A stretch of DNA of 64,000 nucleotides from Candidatus Brevundimonas colombiensis (GTDB lineage: Bacteria; Pseudomonadota; Alphaproteobacteria; Caulobacterales; Caulobacteraceae). Both the position numbers and the translations under genes were made by a program. The stretch lies in contig CP119326.1 of assembly GCA_029202665.1 (NCBI GenBank), positions 3,232,782 through 3,296,781 of the forward strand. The letters are read 5' to 3'. Positions 27,139-35,698 of the stretch are shown one piece after another. Within the stretch, counting starts at the first letter, position 1; each line of letters begins with the position of its first letter. The notes beneath the pieces were generated by a model. That model ran no database searches. It saw only the letters and a program-made list of their open reading frames with translations, and was not told the origin of the DNA.

Positions 27139-27154
27139 TTAATCAATCGATTAT
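27139..27154. promoter_or_regulatory. Operator-like palindrome, site d (ligase operon)
   Basis: TTAATCAATCGATTAT on plus; its complement matches the consensus with 1 mismatch. 16 bp before the first ATG of the ligase gene and in the 38-bp gap after the acyl-CoA dehydrogenase gene, so the ligase operon can be separately promoted. Confidence 0.6.
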
Positions 27155-27161
27155 CTATCAG

Positions 27162-28355
27162 TCAGTTCAGCATTTTCGACAGGTTGCGCCAAATGATGGT
27201 TTTCTGAACCTCGGTCGCCCCGCCATAGATGGTCTGCGCCCGCTCGAACAGATAGGCGGCGGACGCCGTGGGCGCGAACCCCAGAACCCCAGGCGCCGCC
27301 TCACGCCAGTCCGCGCCTTCGCGCGGCGGAAAGGCTATCTGGTCGCGGCCCGCCAGCAAAATCTCCAGAGCGGTGATCTTCTGCGCCAGTTCCGTGGCGC
27401 TGATCTTCAGCGCCGAGACGCCAATGGGGTCGACCTCGCCGCTGAGCGCGCGCAGGACCGAGACCTCCAGCACTTCGGCCTCGATTTCCAGCCGCGTCAG
27501 GCGCGCCATGAAGAGAGGGTCGTCGCTCCGCTTTCTTCCGCCGCTCCAGGCGGTCTCTGTCGCCAGGGCCCGGACGCGGGCCAGATCGGCCTTCTTGCGA
27601 CCGACATGGGCGTACGACAGCCGCTCGGCCTTCAGCAGGACATTGGCATAGGTCCAGGCCTTGCCCTCCTCCCCGATACGGTTGGCGACCGGGACACGCA
27701 CCCCGTCAAAGCTGACCCGGTTCAGTTCGTGCGAACCGTCGATGCCGATAATCGGATGCACCCGGACGCCGGGCGAGCGCATATCGACGCAGATCATCGA
27801 CAGACCGTCCTGCCGACGCGGCTCGGAAGAGGTTCGCACGAGACAGAAAATCCAGTCGGCCCAATGGGCTGACGATGTCCAGATTTTCTCGCCGTGCAAC
27901 ACATAATGGTCGCCGTCTCGTTCTGCCCGCATCGAAAGACTGGCCAGGTCTGAGCCGGCTTCCGGTTCGGAATAGCCCTGGGCCCACAGGGCTCGGGACT
28001 CCAGAATATCGGGCAGCCAGGTCTTCTTCTGCTGCTCGGTGCCGAATGCGCAGATGATCGGGCCGATATAGATGACCGCCATGGGGATCAGGCCGGGCGC
28101 GCCCGCCCGTTCCAGTTCGCTTTCGAAGATATACCGCCGGATCGGCGTCCAGTCCGGTCCGCCATGCTCGATCGGCCAGCCCACCCCGAACCAGCCCCTG
28201 GCGTTCAACGCCTGCTGCGACCGGACATGATCCGCGCGGGTCAGGGGCTCGCCGTTCCGCATCTTGGCCAGAATTTCCACGGGATAGGCGCTGGCGAAAT
28301 AGCGGCGCACGTCGTCGCGAAAGGCCAGATCAGCCGGATCGAATGATAGATTCAC
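27162..28355 (-). CDS. Acyl-CoA dehydrogenase, alpha-type subunit
   Basis: 397 residues, GTG start with GGAG 7 nt upstream. ALWAQGYSEPEAGSDLASLSMRA and LHGEKIWTSSAHWADWIFCLVRTSSEP are close to the alpha-type protein at 17599, and the C-terminus has IYGGATEVQKTIIWRNL. As in that protein, the Q-x2-GG-x-G motif is absent. The best partner in the window is the beta-type gene at 33632-34768. Divergent from the SDR at 28457, with an operator-like site 32 bp upstream. Confidence 0.9.
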   Translation of the reverse strand: MNLSFDPADLAFRDDVRRYFASAYPVEILAKMRNGEPLTRADHVRSQQALNARGWFGVGWPIEHGGPDWTPIRRYIFESELERAGAPGLIPMAVIYIGPIICAFGTEQQKKTWLPDILESRALWAQGYSEPEAGSDLASLSMRAERDGDHYVLHGEKIWTSSAHWADWIFCLVRTSSEPRRQDGLSMICVDMRSPGVRVHPIIGIDGSHELNRVSFDGVRVPVANRIGEEGKAWTYANVLLKAERLSYAHVGRKKADLARVRALATETAWSGGRKRSDDPLFMARLTRLEIEAEVLEVSVLRALSGEVDPIGVSALKISATELAQKITALEILLAGRDQIAFPPREGADWREAAPGVLGFAPTASAAYLFERAQTIYGGATEVQKTIIWRNLSKMLN

Positions 28356-28386
28356 TACGCCGCTCCGCCTGGCTTCAGTCCCAATT

Positions 28387-28402
28387 TTAATTGACTGATG
28401 AA
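28387..28402. promoter_or_regulatory. Operator-like palindrome, site e (divergent acyl-CoA dehydrogenase/SDR)
   Basis: TTAATTGACTGATGAA, 1 mismatch to the consensus, 32 bp upstream of the minus-strand gene. A weaker copy TTAATTGAACATATAA (3 mismatches) at 28428-28443 is 14 bp upstream of the plus-strand SDR. Confidence 0.55.
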
Positions 28403-28456
28403 AAACTCGATGGCAAGCCGTTAGGCCTTAATTGAACATATAACCGGGAACGTCTC

Positions 28457-29302
28457 ATGAGCGGTCGATTGCAGGGACGCGTGGCTCTGGTCACGGGCGC
28501 GGGCCGTTTGAGGGGGATAGGGCGCGCCACGGCCCTGAGGCTGGCCGCCGAGGGCGCAGCGGTGGTGGTGTCCGCCCCTTCTCGCGATCCCGCCTCCTTC
28601 CCCGAAGAGGAAAAGGCCTGCGGCTGGATGGGCGCAGCCTCGGTCGCCGAAGAAATCCGCCAGAGCGGCGGCCGCGCAATCTCGGTTGAGTGCGACGTGA
28701 CCGACACGGCCCAGGTCGACGCCATGATCGAGCGCGCCCGCGCCGAACTTGGCACGCCCGACGCCGTCGTCAACAATGCGGGTACAGCCGGCGGCGCCGG
28801 CGGCGCGCCCCTGCTGGATATCGAAGACGATCAATGGCGCCGAACCATCGACATCAATCTGAACGGCGTCTTCCACGTCTGCCGCGCGGCAGGCCGGGCC
28901 ATGCGCGCCGATGGAAAGCCGGGCGCCATCGTCAACCTGTCCTCGCTGGCGGGACGGACGGGTATGGCCAACTACGGCGGCTATTGCGCGTCCAAGTTCG
29001 GGGTTATCGGCCTGACCCAGCAGCTGGCGCTGGAGTTGGCCCCCTTGAGCATCCGCGTCAACGCCGTCTGCCCCGGGTCGGTCGACACCGACATGATGGA
29101 CGGCACCTTCAACCGCCTGGCCGACCGCTCAAGCCGCAATGACTTCGACGCCATCAAACAGGCCGTGGCGCGCAGCATCCCCATGCGCCGCCAGGGACGG
29201 CCCGACGAACAGGCCGCGACGATCGCCTTCCTGCTAGGGCCGGACGCCGGCTACATCACGGGACAGACCGTCAATGTCGACGGCGGCGTCCGGTTCGACT
29301 GA
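28457..29302 (+). CDS. Short-chain dehydrogenase/reductase
   Basis: 281-residue classical SDR: cofactor loop VTGAGRLRGIGRATAL, VVNNAG, catalytic Ser in NLSSLAG and YxxxK as YCASK, and INGxTVNVDGG-type ending (ITGQTVNVDGGVRFD). A 3-hydroxyacyl-CoA dehydrogenase or alcohol dehydrogenase role is likely but not decidable. GGGA lies about 8 nt before the ATG. It is the first gene of a two-gene plus-strand unit with the crotonase at 29306, which starts 3 nt after its stop; SDR plus hydratase next to a dehydrogenase is the standard beta-oxidation trio. Confidence 0.92.
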   Translation: MSGRLQGRVALVTGAGRLRGIGRATALRLAAEGAAVVVSAPSRDPASFPEEEKACGWMGAASVAEEIRQSGGRAISVECDVTDTAQVDAMIERARAELGTPDAVVNNAGTAGGAGGAPLLDIEDDQWRRTIDINLNGVFHVCRAAGRAMRADGKPGAIVNLSSLAGRTGMANYGGYCASKFGVIGLTQQLALELAPLSIRVNAVCPGSVDTDMMDGTFNRLADRSSRNDFDAIKQAVARSIPMRRQGRPDEQAATIAFLLGPDAGYITGQTVNVDGGVRFD

Positions 29303-29305
29303 GCC

Positions 29306-30085
29306 ATGCCCGCCTCGGTCACCTTGGAGCGGCGCGACAGCGCCGCCATCATCCGCTACGCTAATGCTCCGACCGGCTTCATCAGCAACGGCGGGGCGGC
29401 CCAGTTGGCCGACGCCGTTCAGGCGGGGCTCGACGACGCCCAGACGCGAGTCCTGATCCTGACCGGCCAGGACGACGTCTTCATCCGCCATGCTGACGTG
29501 GCCCAGATCGCACGCGCGGCCCAAGCCGTCGCGGACGGCGCGATCCAGCCCGCCAGCTTCATCGGCGCGCCCTTCGACCGTCTGGGACGGCTGATCGAAC
29601 GCGCGGACAAACCGGTCATCGCCGCCATCAACGGCGTCTGCATGGGCGGGGGCTTCGAAATCGCTCTCGCCTGCCACATGCGGATCGCCCAGGCCTCGGT
29701 TCAGGCGATCGGCCTGCCCGAAATCCGGCTCGACATCTTCCCCGGCGCTGGCGGGCCCGAGCGCCTGTCGCGCCTCATCGGGCCGCACCGGGCGCGACTG
29801 TTCATGCTGGACGGAAGCGTGGTGGGGGCGGACGTCGCCCTGGCTCAGGGCCTGGTTGACGCCGTGGCGCCCGACGCTCTGGTGGCCGCGCTGGAGATCG
29901 CCGCCGGATGGGCGGGGCGCAGCCAACGGGCCGTGGCCGCTATCCTGAGCCTTACGCAACCGGACGACGGCCACGCCGTCAACAGCGTAGAGGCGTTTGG
30001 CCAACTGCTGCGCGACGATGCGGCTATCCGTCCGCGCCTCGCTCGCTTCACCACCGACGGCGAGGCGCTGGACGCCCTGCCCTGA
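29306..30085 (+). CDS. Enoyl-CoA hydratase/isomerase family protein
   Basis: 259-residue crotonase. Both catalytic glutamates of classical hydratases are present: CMGGGFEIALACH and GLPEIRLDIFPGAGG. It should add water to an enoyl-CoA, feeding the adjacent SDR. The N-terminal CoA-binding/oxyanion region is divergent (TGQDDVFIRHADVAQI). Converges on the EthD gene with only 3 bp between stops; the stop codons lie within a small repeat CCCTGAC/GTCAGGG (30080-30102). Confidence 0.88.
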   Translation: MPASVTLERRDSAAIIRYANAPTGFISNGGAAQLADAVQAGLDDAQTRVLILTGQDDVFIRHADVAQIARAAQAVADGAIQPASFIGAPFDRLGRLIERADKPVIAAINGVCMGGGFEIALACHMRIAQASVQAIGLPEIRLDIFPGAGGPERLSRLIGPHRARLFMLDGSVVGADVALAQGLVDAVAPDALVAALEIAAGWAGRSQRAVAAILSLTQPDDGHAVNSVEAFGQLLRDDAAIRPRLARFTTDGEALDALP

Positions 30086-30088
30086 CAG

Positions 30089-30469
30089 TCAGTCCGTCAG
30101 GGCGATGATCTCATGCTCGTAAGCATAGAAGAGCGGCGAAGCCTTCAGGTCGATGAAACGCTTCTCGTCCTCCAGCAGGCGCCGCCCCGCGGCACGGCCC
30201 TCCTTCGTCGCACCCGCAGCAAGAATGGCGTCCATGTCATCCCACCACAGCTCGGCAATGCCATCGTAAGGCGCCGCTTCAATCCCGCGCGCGTCGATCA
30301 TCGGGGTCAGGCGCTGATCGGAAAAGGCGTGGCTCTGCACATAGCGGCGGATGTTGAGAGGACCGGCCGCCTGGCGCACCAGATCGGCATGATCCTCGCG
30401 CCAATAGCGCTGGAATTCTCCGTCCGTCAGCCCGGGTAATTTACGGATGCAGAAAATGATCTTGATCAC
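30089..30469 (-). CDS. EthD-domain protein
   Basis: 126-residue dimeric alpha/beta-barrel of the EthD family (MIKIIFCIRKLPGLTDGEFQRYWREDHADLV; aromatic C-terminus). EthD proteins accompany P450 or polyketide-type pathways, and some act as small isomerases or cyclases. No catalytic assignment can be made from the sequence. The gene lies 2 bp downstream of the oxidoreductase at 30472, so the two form an operon in which this protein may handle the oxidoreductase substrate or product (inference). Confidence 0.85.
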   Translation of the reverse strand: MIKIIFCIRKLPGLTDGEFQRYWREDHADLVRQAAGPLNIRRYVQSHAFSDQRLTPMIDARGIEAAPYDGIAELWWDDMDAILAAGATKEGRAAGRRLLEDEKRFIDLKASPLFYAYEHEIIALTD

Positions 30470-30471
30470 GC

Positions 30472-31497
30472 TCAGGCCTCCGGCTCATCCGATATGCGGA
30501 TCACCAGCTTGCCGTCATTGGCGCCGGTGAACAGCAGGCCCAGAGCGTCGGGAGCGTTCTCCAGCCCGTCGACGACGTGATCCTTCCACTGCAGACCCCC
30601 CTCGGCGATCCAGCGTCCGATATCGGCCCAGGCGTCGCGCGCGCGATGGAAATGATCGATGACGATGAAACCACTGACGGTCAGCCGCTTCATCAGCATC
30701 CGACCGAAATCCTTGGGGCCAGGGATCGGCCCCTCGTCGTTGTAGTTTGAGATCAGGCCGCAGACGGCCACGCGCCCGCCGATGTTCATGCGCTCATAGA
30801 CCGCGTCCATGATCGGCCCACCGACGTTCTCAAACGCGGAATCGATACCGTCGGGGCAAAGACGATCCAGCGCCGCGCCGACGTCCTCTCGCTTGTAGTC
30901 GACGGCGCCGTCGAAACCGAGGTCGTCCGTCAGCCAGGCGGTCTTGGCGGGCCCGCCGGCGATACCGACGACGCGAGCCCCCTGGATGGCGGCGATCTGC
31001 CCCGCCACCGAACCGACCGCGCCCGCGCCGGCCGTCACCGCAAAGGTCTCGCCCGTCTTGGGACGGCAGATGTCCATGACCCCGACATAGGCCGTCAGCC
31101 CCGTCACCCCCAAGACCGACAGATAGGCGGTCAGCGGCACGCCCGGCTGTCGCTTGACCCTTTGCGTCCGGCCGGCGTCAGCGATCGTATAGAGTTGCCA
31201 GCCGCCATCCGGGGGAAGCACCAGATCGCCGGGCGCGAACCGTTCGGACCGGCTCTCAACCACCACGCCCAGGGTGGCGCCGCGCATGACGTCGCCCAGG
31301 CCGACCGGCGGCAGATACTGATCGCGATCACTCATCCAGATGCGGTTGGTCGGATCCAGAGACAGGTATATGTTGCGGATCAGAATCTGGCCGTCCGCGG
31401 GCGAAGCCGCCGGGGCCTCAACCAGTTGGAGATTATCTGTCGCCAACGACGCGGTAGGACGCTGCTTCAGGATCCACTTACGATTGATCAGGGTCAT
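30472..31497 (-). CDS. NADP-dependent medium-chain oxidoreductase (prostaglandin reductase/CurA-like)
   Basis: Zinc-independent MDR family, 341 residues. N-terminal INRKWILKQRPTA and YLSLDPTNRIWMSD are typical of leukotriene-B4 dehydrogenase/CurA-like double-bond reductases. The Rossmann motif reads VTAGAGAVGSVAGQIA and is followed by FENVGG. Start set at the ATG at 31497; the longer frame from 31590 has no RBS and gives an atypical N-terminus. These enzymes reduce alpha,beta-unsaturated ketones or aldehydes with NADPH. Divergent from the SDR at 31733, with operator site f between them. Confidence 0.9.
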   Translation of the reverse strand: MTLINRKWILKQRPTASLATDNLQLVEAPAASPADGQILIRNIYLSLDPTNRIWMSDRDQYLPPVGLGDVMRGATLGVVVESRSERFAPGDLVLPPDGGWQLYTIADAGRTQRVKRQPGVPLTAYLSVLGVTGLTAYVGVMDICRPKTGETFAVTAGAGAVGSVAGQIAAIQGARVVGIAGGPAKTAWLTDDLGFDGAVDYKREDVGAALDRLCPDGIDSAFENVGGPIMDAVYERMNIGGRVAVCGLISNYNDEGPIPGPKDFGRMLMKRLTVSGFIVIDHFHRARDAWADIGRWIAEGGLQWKDHVVDGLENAPDALGLLFTGANDGKLVIRISDEPEA

Positions 31498-31619
31498 AGA
31501 GGTCTCTTGGCCCGCCGCAGACCTGCGGTCGTGAATAGGTGGGTCGGCTACAAACTTAACCGACCAGCTAAGTCGTCTATCCGCGTCCATGGGTTTTGGA
31601 AAGACGAGAGCATCGAAAT

Positions 31620-31635
31620 TTAGTCGATCGATTGA
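31620..31635. promoter_or_regulatory. Operator-like palindrome, site f (best match)
   Basis: TTAGTCGATCGATTGA, no mismatch to TTARTYGANYGATTRA. In the divergent region between the MDR oxidoreductase (123 bp) and the SDR (98 bp). Confidence 0.65.
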
Positions 31636-31732
31636 CGCCCACTTGAACAGAGGCCTAAATCCGTAGCGGGCGCTTACGCGTCAGGGCCTTTTCCCCAAAG
31701 GCCCGTCCTTTCCCGGAGATGCAGCGCCTTCC

Positions 31733-32524
31733 ATGACCGACGTGAACCCCAGCACTAGCCCAGTCTTCGATCTCCGCGGACGCACGGTTCTCGTGACCGG
31801 GGCTTCGTCCGGCATTGGGCGCCGCTTCGCAAAGATTCTGGGTGCGAGCGGCGCAAATGTGGTGCTGGCCGCCCGCCGTCTGCCTCTGCTGCAACAACTC
31901 CAGACGGAACTCGAGTCGGACGGAGTTCAGGCGATCTCGGTGGCCATGGACGTCGCGGACGAGACCTCAACCATCTCCGCCTATGACGCGGCCGAGGCGG
32001 CCTTCGGTCAGGTCGACAGCGTGGTCGCCAACGCCGGCCTGAGCAGCATCGGACGCGCCATCGATCTGCCGATCGAGGAGTTTGACCGGGTGGTGGCGGT
32101 GAACCTGCGCGGCGTCTTCCTGACCGTCCGCGAGGGGGCGCGTCGGATGATCGCCAAGGGTTCCCAAGTGAGCGGACGCGGCCGGATCGTCATCATCTCC
32201 TCCATCACGGGACAGCAGGTTTCGCCGGGCCTGGCCTCCTACAGCGCCACCAAGGCGGGCGTCACACAGATGGGCCGCGTCCTGGCGCGCGACTGGGCGG
32301 AAAAGGGGGTCAATGTGAACACGATCGCCCCCGGCTACATGCACACGGACTTGACCGAAGGTCTGGCGGAATCACGCACGGGTCAGGCCCTGTTGGCCAA
32401 GTTTCCGCGCCACCGTTTCATGGACGCCGACGCCCTGGACACCACCCTGCTCTACCTCTGTTCGGACGCCAGCGCCCAGGTGACGGGCTCGGTGTTCACC
32501 ATCGATGACGGCCAGACTCTGTAG
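31733..32524 (+). CDS. Short-chain dehydrogenase/reductase
   Basis: 263-residue classical SDR: VTGASSGIGRRFAKIL, SVVANAGLSSIGRAI (NAG motif variant), IISSITGQQV, catalytic YSATK, and TGSVFTIDDGQTL at the C-terminus. NAD(P)H-dependent oxidation or reduction of an alcohol/ketone. Monocistronic, with site f 98 bp upstream. Sequence type is close to 3-oxoacyl reductase/3-hydroxyacyl-CoA dehydrogenase SDRs; exact substrate unknown. Confidence 0.92.
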   Translation: MTDVNPSTSPVFDLRGRTVLVTGASSGIGRRFAKILGASGANVVLAARRLPLLQQLQTELESDGVQAISVAMDVADETSTISAYDAAEAAFGQVDSVVANAGLSSIGRAIDLPIEEFDRVVAVNLRGVFLTVREGARRMIAKGSQVSGRGRIVIISSITGQQVSPGLASYSATKAGVTQMGRVLARDWAEKGVNVNTIAPGYMHTDLTEGLAESRTGQALLAKFPRHRFMDADALDTTLLYLCSDASAQVTGSVFTIDDGQTL

Positions 32525-32956
32525 GGCGCCAAGGGGACCGCTTTCAGCACTGAAGATCGTCGTTCTGGCGGATCACGGCGCTGAGACGCTCGCGTAGAAC
32601 GACCGGGCGCCGCGCACGAACCGCATCGCCATTTCCGGCGCTTTGGGCGGCAAGGCCAGAGCCGACACCGTCCCTAATTCTAGTCGACGACCGACGCCTG
32701 CTTCGCCCCGTGCTGTCGATGGCCGAGACGCCGAAGCATTCGCCCACCGTCGCGCGCGGGACCTTCTTAGCCGTCGACGGCGCTTCCCAGCCAGCGCCCG
32801 TGCCTGCTATTCAGCCACGCCCTGCGCTCCACCTTGAGCGCCGGCCGCGCCAGAGCCTAGCAGTGGTAGATTTTTCAAGGACCTAGCGATGGCGACGCGC
32901 CTTGACCGAACGCCTAACCAACCGCTTAAATGGCTCCAAATCGAACGGACCTCCCG
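32525..32956. other. 432-bp gap ahead of the TetR gene, no supported gene
   Basis: Short frames exist on both strands but none shows a recognisable motif, RBS or family. A degenerate match to the island operator, TTGACCGAACGCCTAA (4 mismatches), lies at 32902-32917, 40 bp before the TetR start, and could be an autoregulatory site. Confidence 0.35.
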
Positions 32957-33619
32957 ATGACTGATGTTGAAGCCACGAAATCCTCATCTCGCTCGCAGCT
33001 GCTGCAAGCAGCAGCGGCGTTGATGAGCGAGCGCGGCTCGATCGAAGTCTCCCTGAGCGAGATCGCGCAGAGGTCGCAGCTGAACTCGGCCCTGGTGAAG
33101 TATTATTTCGGCAGCAAGAACGGCCTGATGATGGAACTGGTCAAGGAGATCCTTGGTCGCGCCCTCGTTCAGATGGATGAACTGGTCGACATGGACCTGG
33201 CCCCGGTCGAGAAGCTGAAGCTTCACATCAAGGGCATCATCACCGTCTACTTCCGCTATCCGTTCGTGAACCGACTGATCCACGCCATGTTCCAGACCCC
33301 GGAGACGGCAAGGGAAGTGGCGGAGACCATTTCCAAGCCTCTGGCCGAGACCCAGCGCCGCCTGCTCGAAGAAGCCGTAGCCCAGGGCCGGATCCGCGAG
33401 ATCGATCCGATGCTGTTCTACTTCATCGTCCTGGGCGCGTGCGACCACATCTTCTTCGGCCAGCACATCCTGCACCACTGCTTCGGCGTGGATGAAATCG
33501 ACGACAACCTGCGCCGCCGCTACACCGACACCCTTCTCGACATGGTGCTGACGGGCCTGCTCATCGACAAGGACGGCGCCACCGCGGCAACGGCCATCAA
33601 GTCTGGCAAGGCGGCCTAG
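32957..33619 (+). CDS. TetR-family transcriptional regulator
   Basis: 220 residues. N-terminal helix-turn-helix ISLSEIA-type segment (EVSLSEIAQRSQLNSALVKYYFGSKNGLMMELV), with a ligand-binding C-terminal domain rich in hydrophobic helices. Start taken at the ATG at 32957 rather than 32930 to give a normal TetR N-terminus. It sits in the middle of the island, convergent with an acyl-CoA dehydrogenase gene. As it is one of only two TetR proteins here, it is a candidate for binding the repeated 16-bp palindrome, probably as an acyl-CoA-responsive repressor (inference). Confidence 0.92.
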   Translation: MTDVEATKSSSRSQLLQAAAALMSERGSIEVSLSEIAQRSQLNSALVKYYFGSKNGLMMELVKEILGRALVQMDELVDMDLAPVEKLKLHIKGIITVYFRYPFVNRLIHAMFQTPETAREVAETISKPLAETQRRLLEEAVAQGRIREIDPMLFYFIVLGACDHIFFGQHILHHCFGVDEIDDNLRRRYTDTLLDMVLTGLLIDKDGATAATAIKSGKAA

Positions 33620-33631
33620 CCAAACGGCGCC

Positions 33632-34768
33632 CTAGCCGCCCGCCAAAGCCCCATAACGTTGGAGATGATGGTCCTCGTCGCCAAACTCGGCATCGATAGT
33701 CATGGCGCGCTTGAAGTAATGGCCAAGCGGCAGGTCGTCCGTCATCCCCATGCCGCCATGCAGCTGGATGGCGTTCTGGCCGACGAACCGGCACGCCTCG
33801 CCCACGGTGACCTTGGCGGCGGACACCGCCCGGGCGCGCTGCCGGGTCGACGCCTCCAGATTCAGTGTCGCTAACAGGACCGCCGAATCCGCCGCCTCGA
33901 CCTGCATGAACATGTCGACCATGCGGTGCTGCAGAACCTGGAGCTCCGACAATGGTTTGCCGAACTGACGACGCTGGCTGGTATAGGCCACGGTGTCGCA
34001 CAGCATCCGGCGCAGCACCCCGACCGCCTCGGCCGACAGAGCGGCGATGGTTTCGTCCGCAACCTTCTCGACCACCGGCAAAGCCTGTCCCGCCACGCCC
34101 AGCAAGGCCTCTGCATCCAGCCGCACATCGTCGAGCAGGACATCGGCGGCGCAACGTCCGTCTATCGTCGGATAGGGCTTCAGCGTCACGCCCGATTGGC
34201 GAGGGTCCAGCAGGAACAGCGACACCCCTTCAGGATCGCCCGGCGCCCCGTCGGTCCGCGCCGTTATGATCAGATGATTGGCCCCGGGCGCCGCGGTCAC
34301 CAGCGACTTCATGCCCTTCACTCGCCAGCCGTCGCCGTCGCGCGCGGCCGTCGTCCTCACATCGGCAAAGGCATGGCGCGCCGTCAGCTCGGCCCAGCCG
34401 AAAGCCACCACAGCCTCTCCAACGACGATCCGGCGCAGCAGGTCATGGGCGACCGCACCGCCCGCCTCGCGCAACAGACCGCCGCACGTCACCACCGTCT
34501 CGATATAGGGCTCCAGCGCCAGGACCGCGCCAAGCTCCCCGGCGATCAGCATGACCTCGACGGCGCCGCCGCCCTGGCCGCCGATCGCTTCCGGCAGGGC
34601 CGCGCCCAGCAGGCCCAGATCCCTGGCCAGGGCGCGCCAGACCTCCGGCCGTCGTCCGGGTCCGTTGCGACTGGCCTCTGTACGGGCGGCGAAGGGATAG
34701 GCTTCGGCTAGGTAGCGTCGAAGCGTGTCACGCAGTTGCGACTGCTCGCTGGTCAGATCGAAATCCAC
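33632..34768 (-). CDS. Acyl-CoA dehydrogenase, beta-type subunit
   Basis: 378 residues; MDFDLTSEQSQLRDTLRRYL start, WRVKGMKSLVTAAPGANHLII, and NAIQLHGGMGMTDDLPLGHYFKRA near the end. As in the protein at 18845, the terminal Y-x-G-x3-[IV]-Q motif is absent, marking it as a partner for an alpha-type subunit (best candidate 27162-28355). Last gene of the long minus-strand run that begins at the ferredoxin or GMC gene. 15 bp follow the crotonase stop. Confidence 0.9.
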   Translation of the reverse strand: MDFDLTSEQSQLRDTLRRYLAEAYPFAARTEASRNGPGRRPEVWRALARDLGLLGAALPEAIGGQGGGAVEVMLIAGELGAVLALEPYIETVVTCGGLLREAGGAVAHDLLRRIVVGEAVVAFGWAELTARHAFADVRTTAARDGDGWRVKGMKSLVTAAPGANHLIITARTDGAPGDPEGVSLFLLDPRQSGVTLKPYPTIDGRCAADVLLDDVRLDAEALLGVAGQALPVVEKVADETIAALSAEAVGVLRRMLCDTVAYTSQRRQFGKPLSELQVLQHRMVDMFMQVEAADSAVLLATLNLEASTRQRARAVSAAKVTVGEACRFVGQNAIQLHGGMGMTDDLPLGHYFKRAMTIDAEFGDEDHHLQRYGALAGG

Positions 34769-34783
34769 GTCGGCTCCGGCCTT

Positions 34784-35668
34784 TCAACGATAGGGCTCGT
34801 CGTCCCACCACGGATAGAAGTCCGGCATGTCTTTCGACACCGCGTCGGGGTAGGTGGCTGCGCGCTTCTCGAGGAAGGAGGCCACACCCTCGGCGGCGTC
34901 GGCGCTGGCCGTGCGTGACAGGATGGCGCGGCTGTCGATGCGGTGGGCCTCCATCGGGTGGCTCTGGCCCAGGCCGCGCCACAGCATCTGGCGGGTCAGG
35001 GCGACCGAGACTGGCGACGTGTTCTCGACGATCTCACGTGCGATGGCCCGCGCCGCCGGCAACAGGTCCTCGGGCGCGTGAAGCGAACGGACCAGCCCTC
35101 CATCCAAAGCCTCCTGGGCATCGAGCACCCGGCCGCTGTAGCACCACTCCAAGGCCTTCGAGACGCCCACCACACGCGGCAGGAACCAGGATGAAGCGGC
35201 CTCGGGCACAATGCCGCGTCGCGTGAAGACGAAGCCGAAACGGGCCTTCTCGCTGGCCAGTCGGATATCCATCGGCAGGGTCATGGTCACGCCGACGCCC
35301 ACGGCCGCGCCATTGATGGCTCCGATCAGGGGCTTGGTCGATTCAAACAGGCGCAGGGTCAGCAGGCCGCCGCCGTCCCGCGCGGCCTCTGCGCCATAGT
35401 TGACCGAGCCGTCGGCGTTCATCAGCGACTGCTGGCCTTCATCGACGAAGCCGCGCGTTCCGGCAGACAGGTCGGCGCCGGCGCAATAGGCCCGTCCCTC
35501 GCCCGTGAAGATCACCGCCCGCACCGCGTCGTCGGCGTCGGTCCGATCCAGGGCGTCGATCATCTCGTGCATCATCACGGGCGTGAAGGCGTTCAGCTTG
35601 TCAGGCCGCGACAGGGTGATCAGGGCGACGCCGTCTTCGACCTCATAACGGATCGTATTGTAACTCAT
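34784..35668 (-). CDS. Crotonase-family protein, atypical active site
   Basis: 294-residue enoyl-CoA hydratase/isomerase-fold protein: YEVEDGVALITLSRPDKLNAFT, oxyanion-hole AYCAGADLSA, and KPLIGAINGAAVGVGVTMTLPMDIRLA. The first hydratase glutamate is replaced (GVGVTMTLPM) and the second region reads RRGIVPEAASSWFLPRVVG. This fits isomerase- or other crotonase-type chemistry rather than simple hydration. In the minus-strand run between the crotonase at 35699 and the acyl-CoA dehydrogenase. Confidence 0.87.
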   Translation of the reverse strand: MSYNTIRYEVEDGVALITLSRPDKLNAFTPVMMHEMIDALDRTDADDAVRAVIFTGEGRAYCAGADLSAGTRGFVDEGQQSLMNADGSVNYGAEAARDGGGLLTLRLFESTKPLIGAINGAAVGVGVTMTLPMDIRLASEKARFGFVFTRRGIVPEAASSWFLPRVVGVSKALEWCYSGRVLDAQEALDGGLVRSLHAPEDLLPAARAIAREIVENTSPVSVALTRQMLWRGLGQSHPMEAHRIDSRAILSRTASADAAEGVASFLEKRAATYPDAVSKDMPDFYPWWDDEPYR

Positions 35669-35698
35669 GATCTTGCTCGGTTTACTGTTGGAAGCGTC

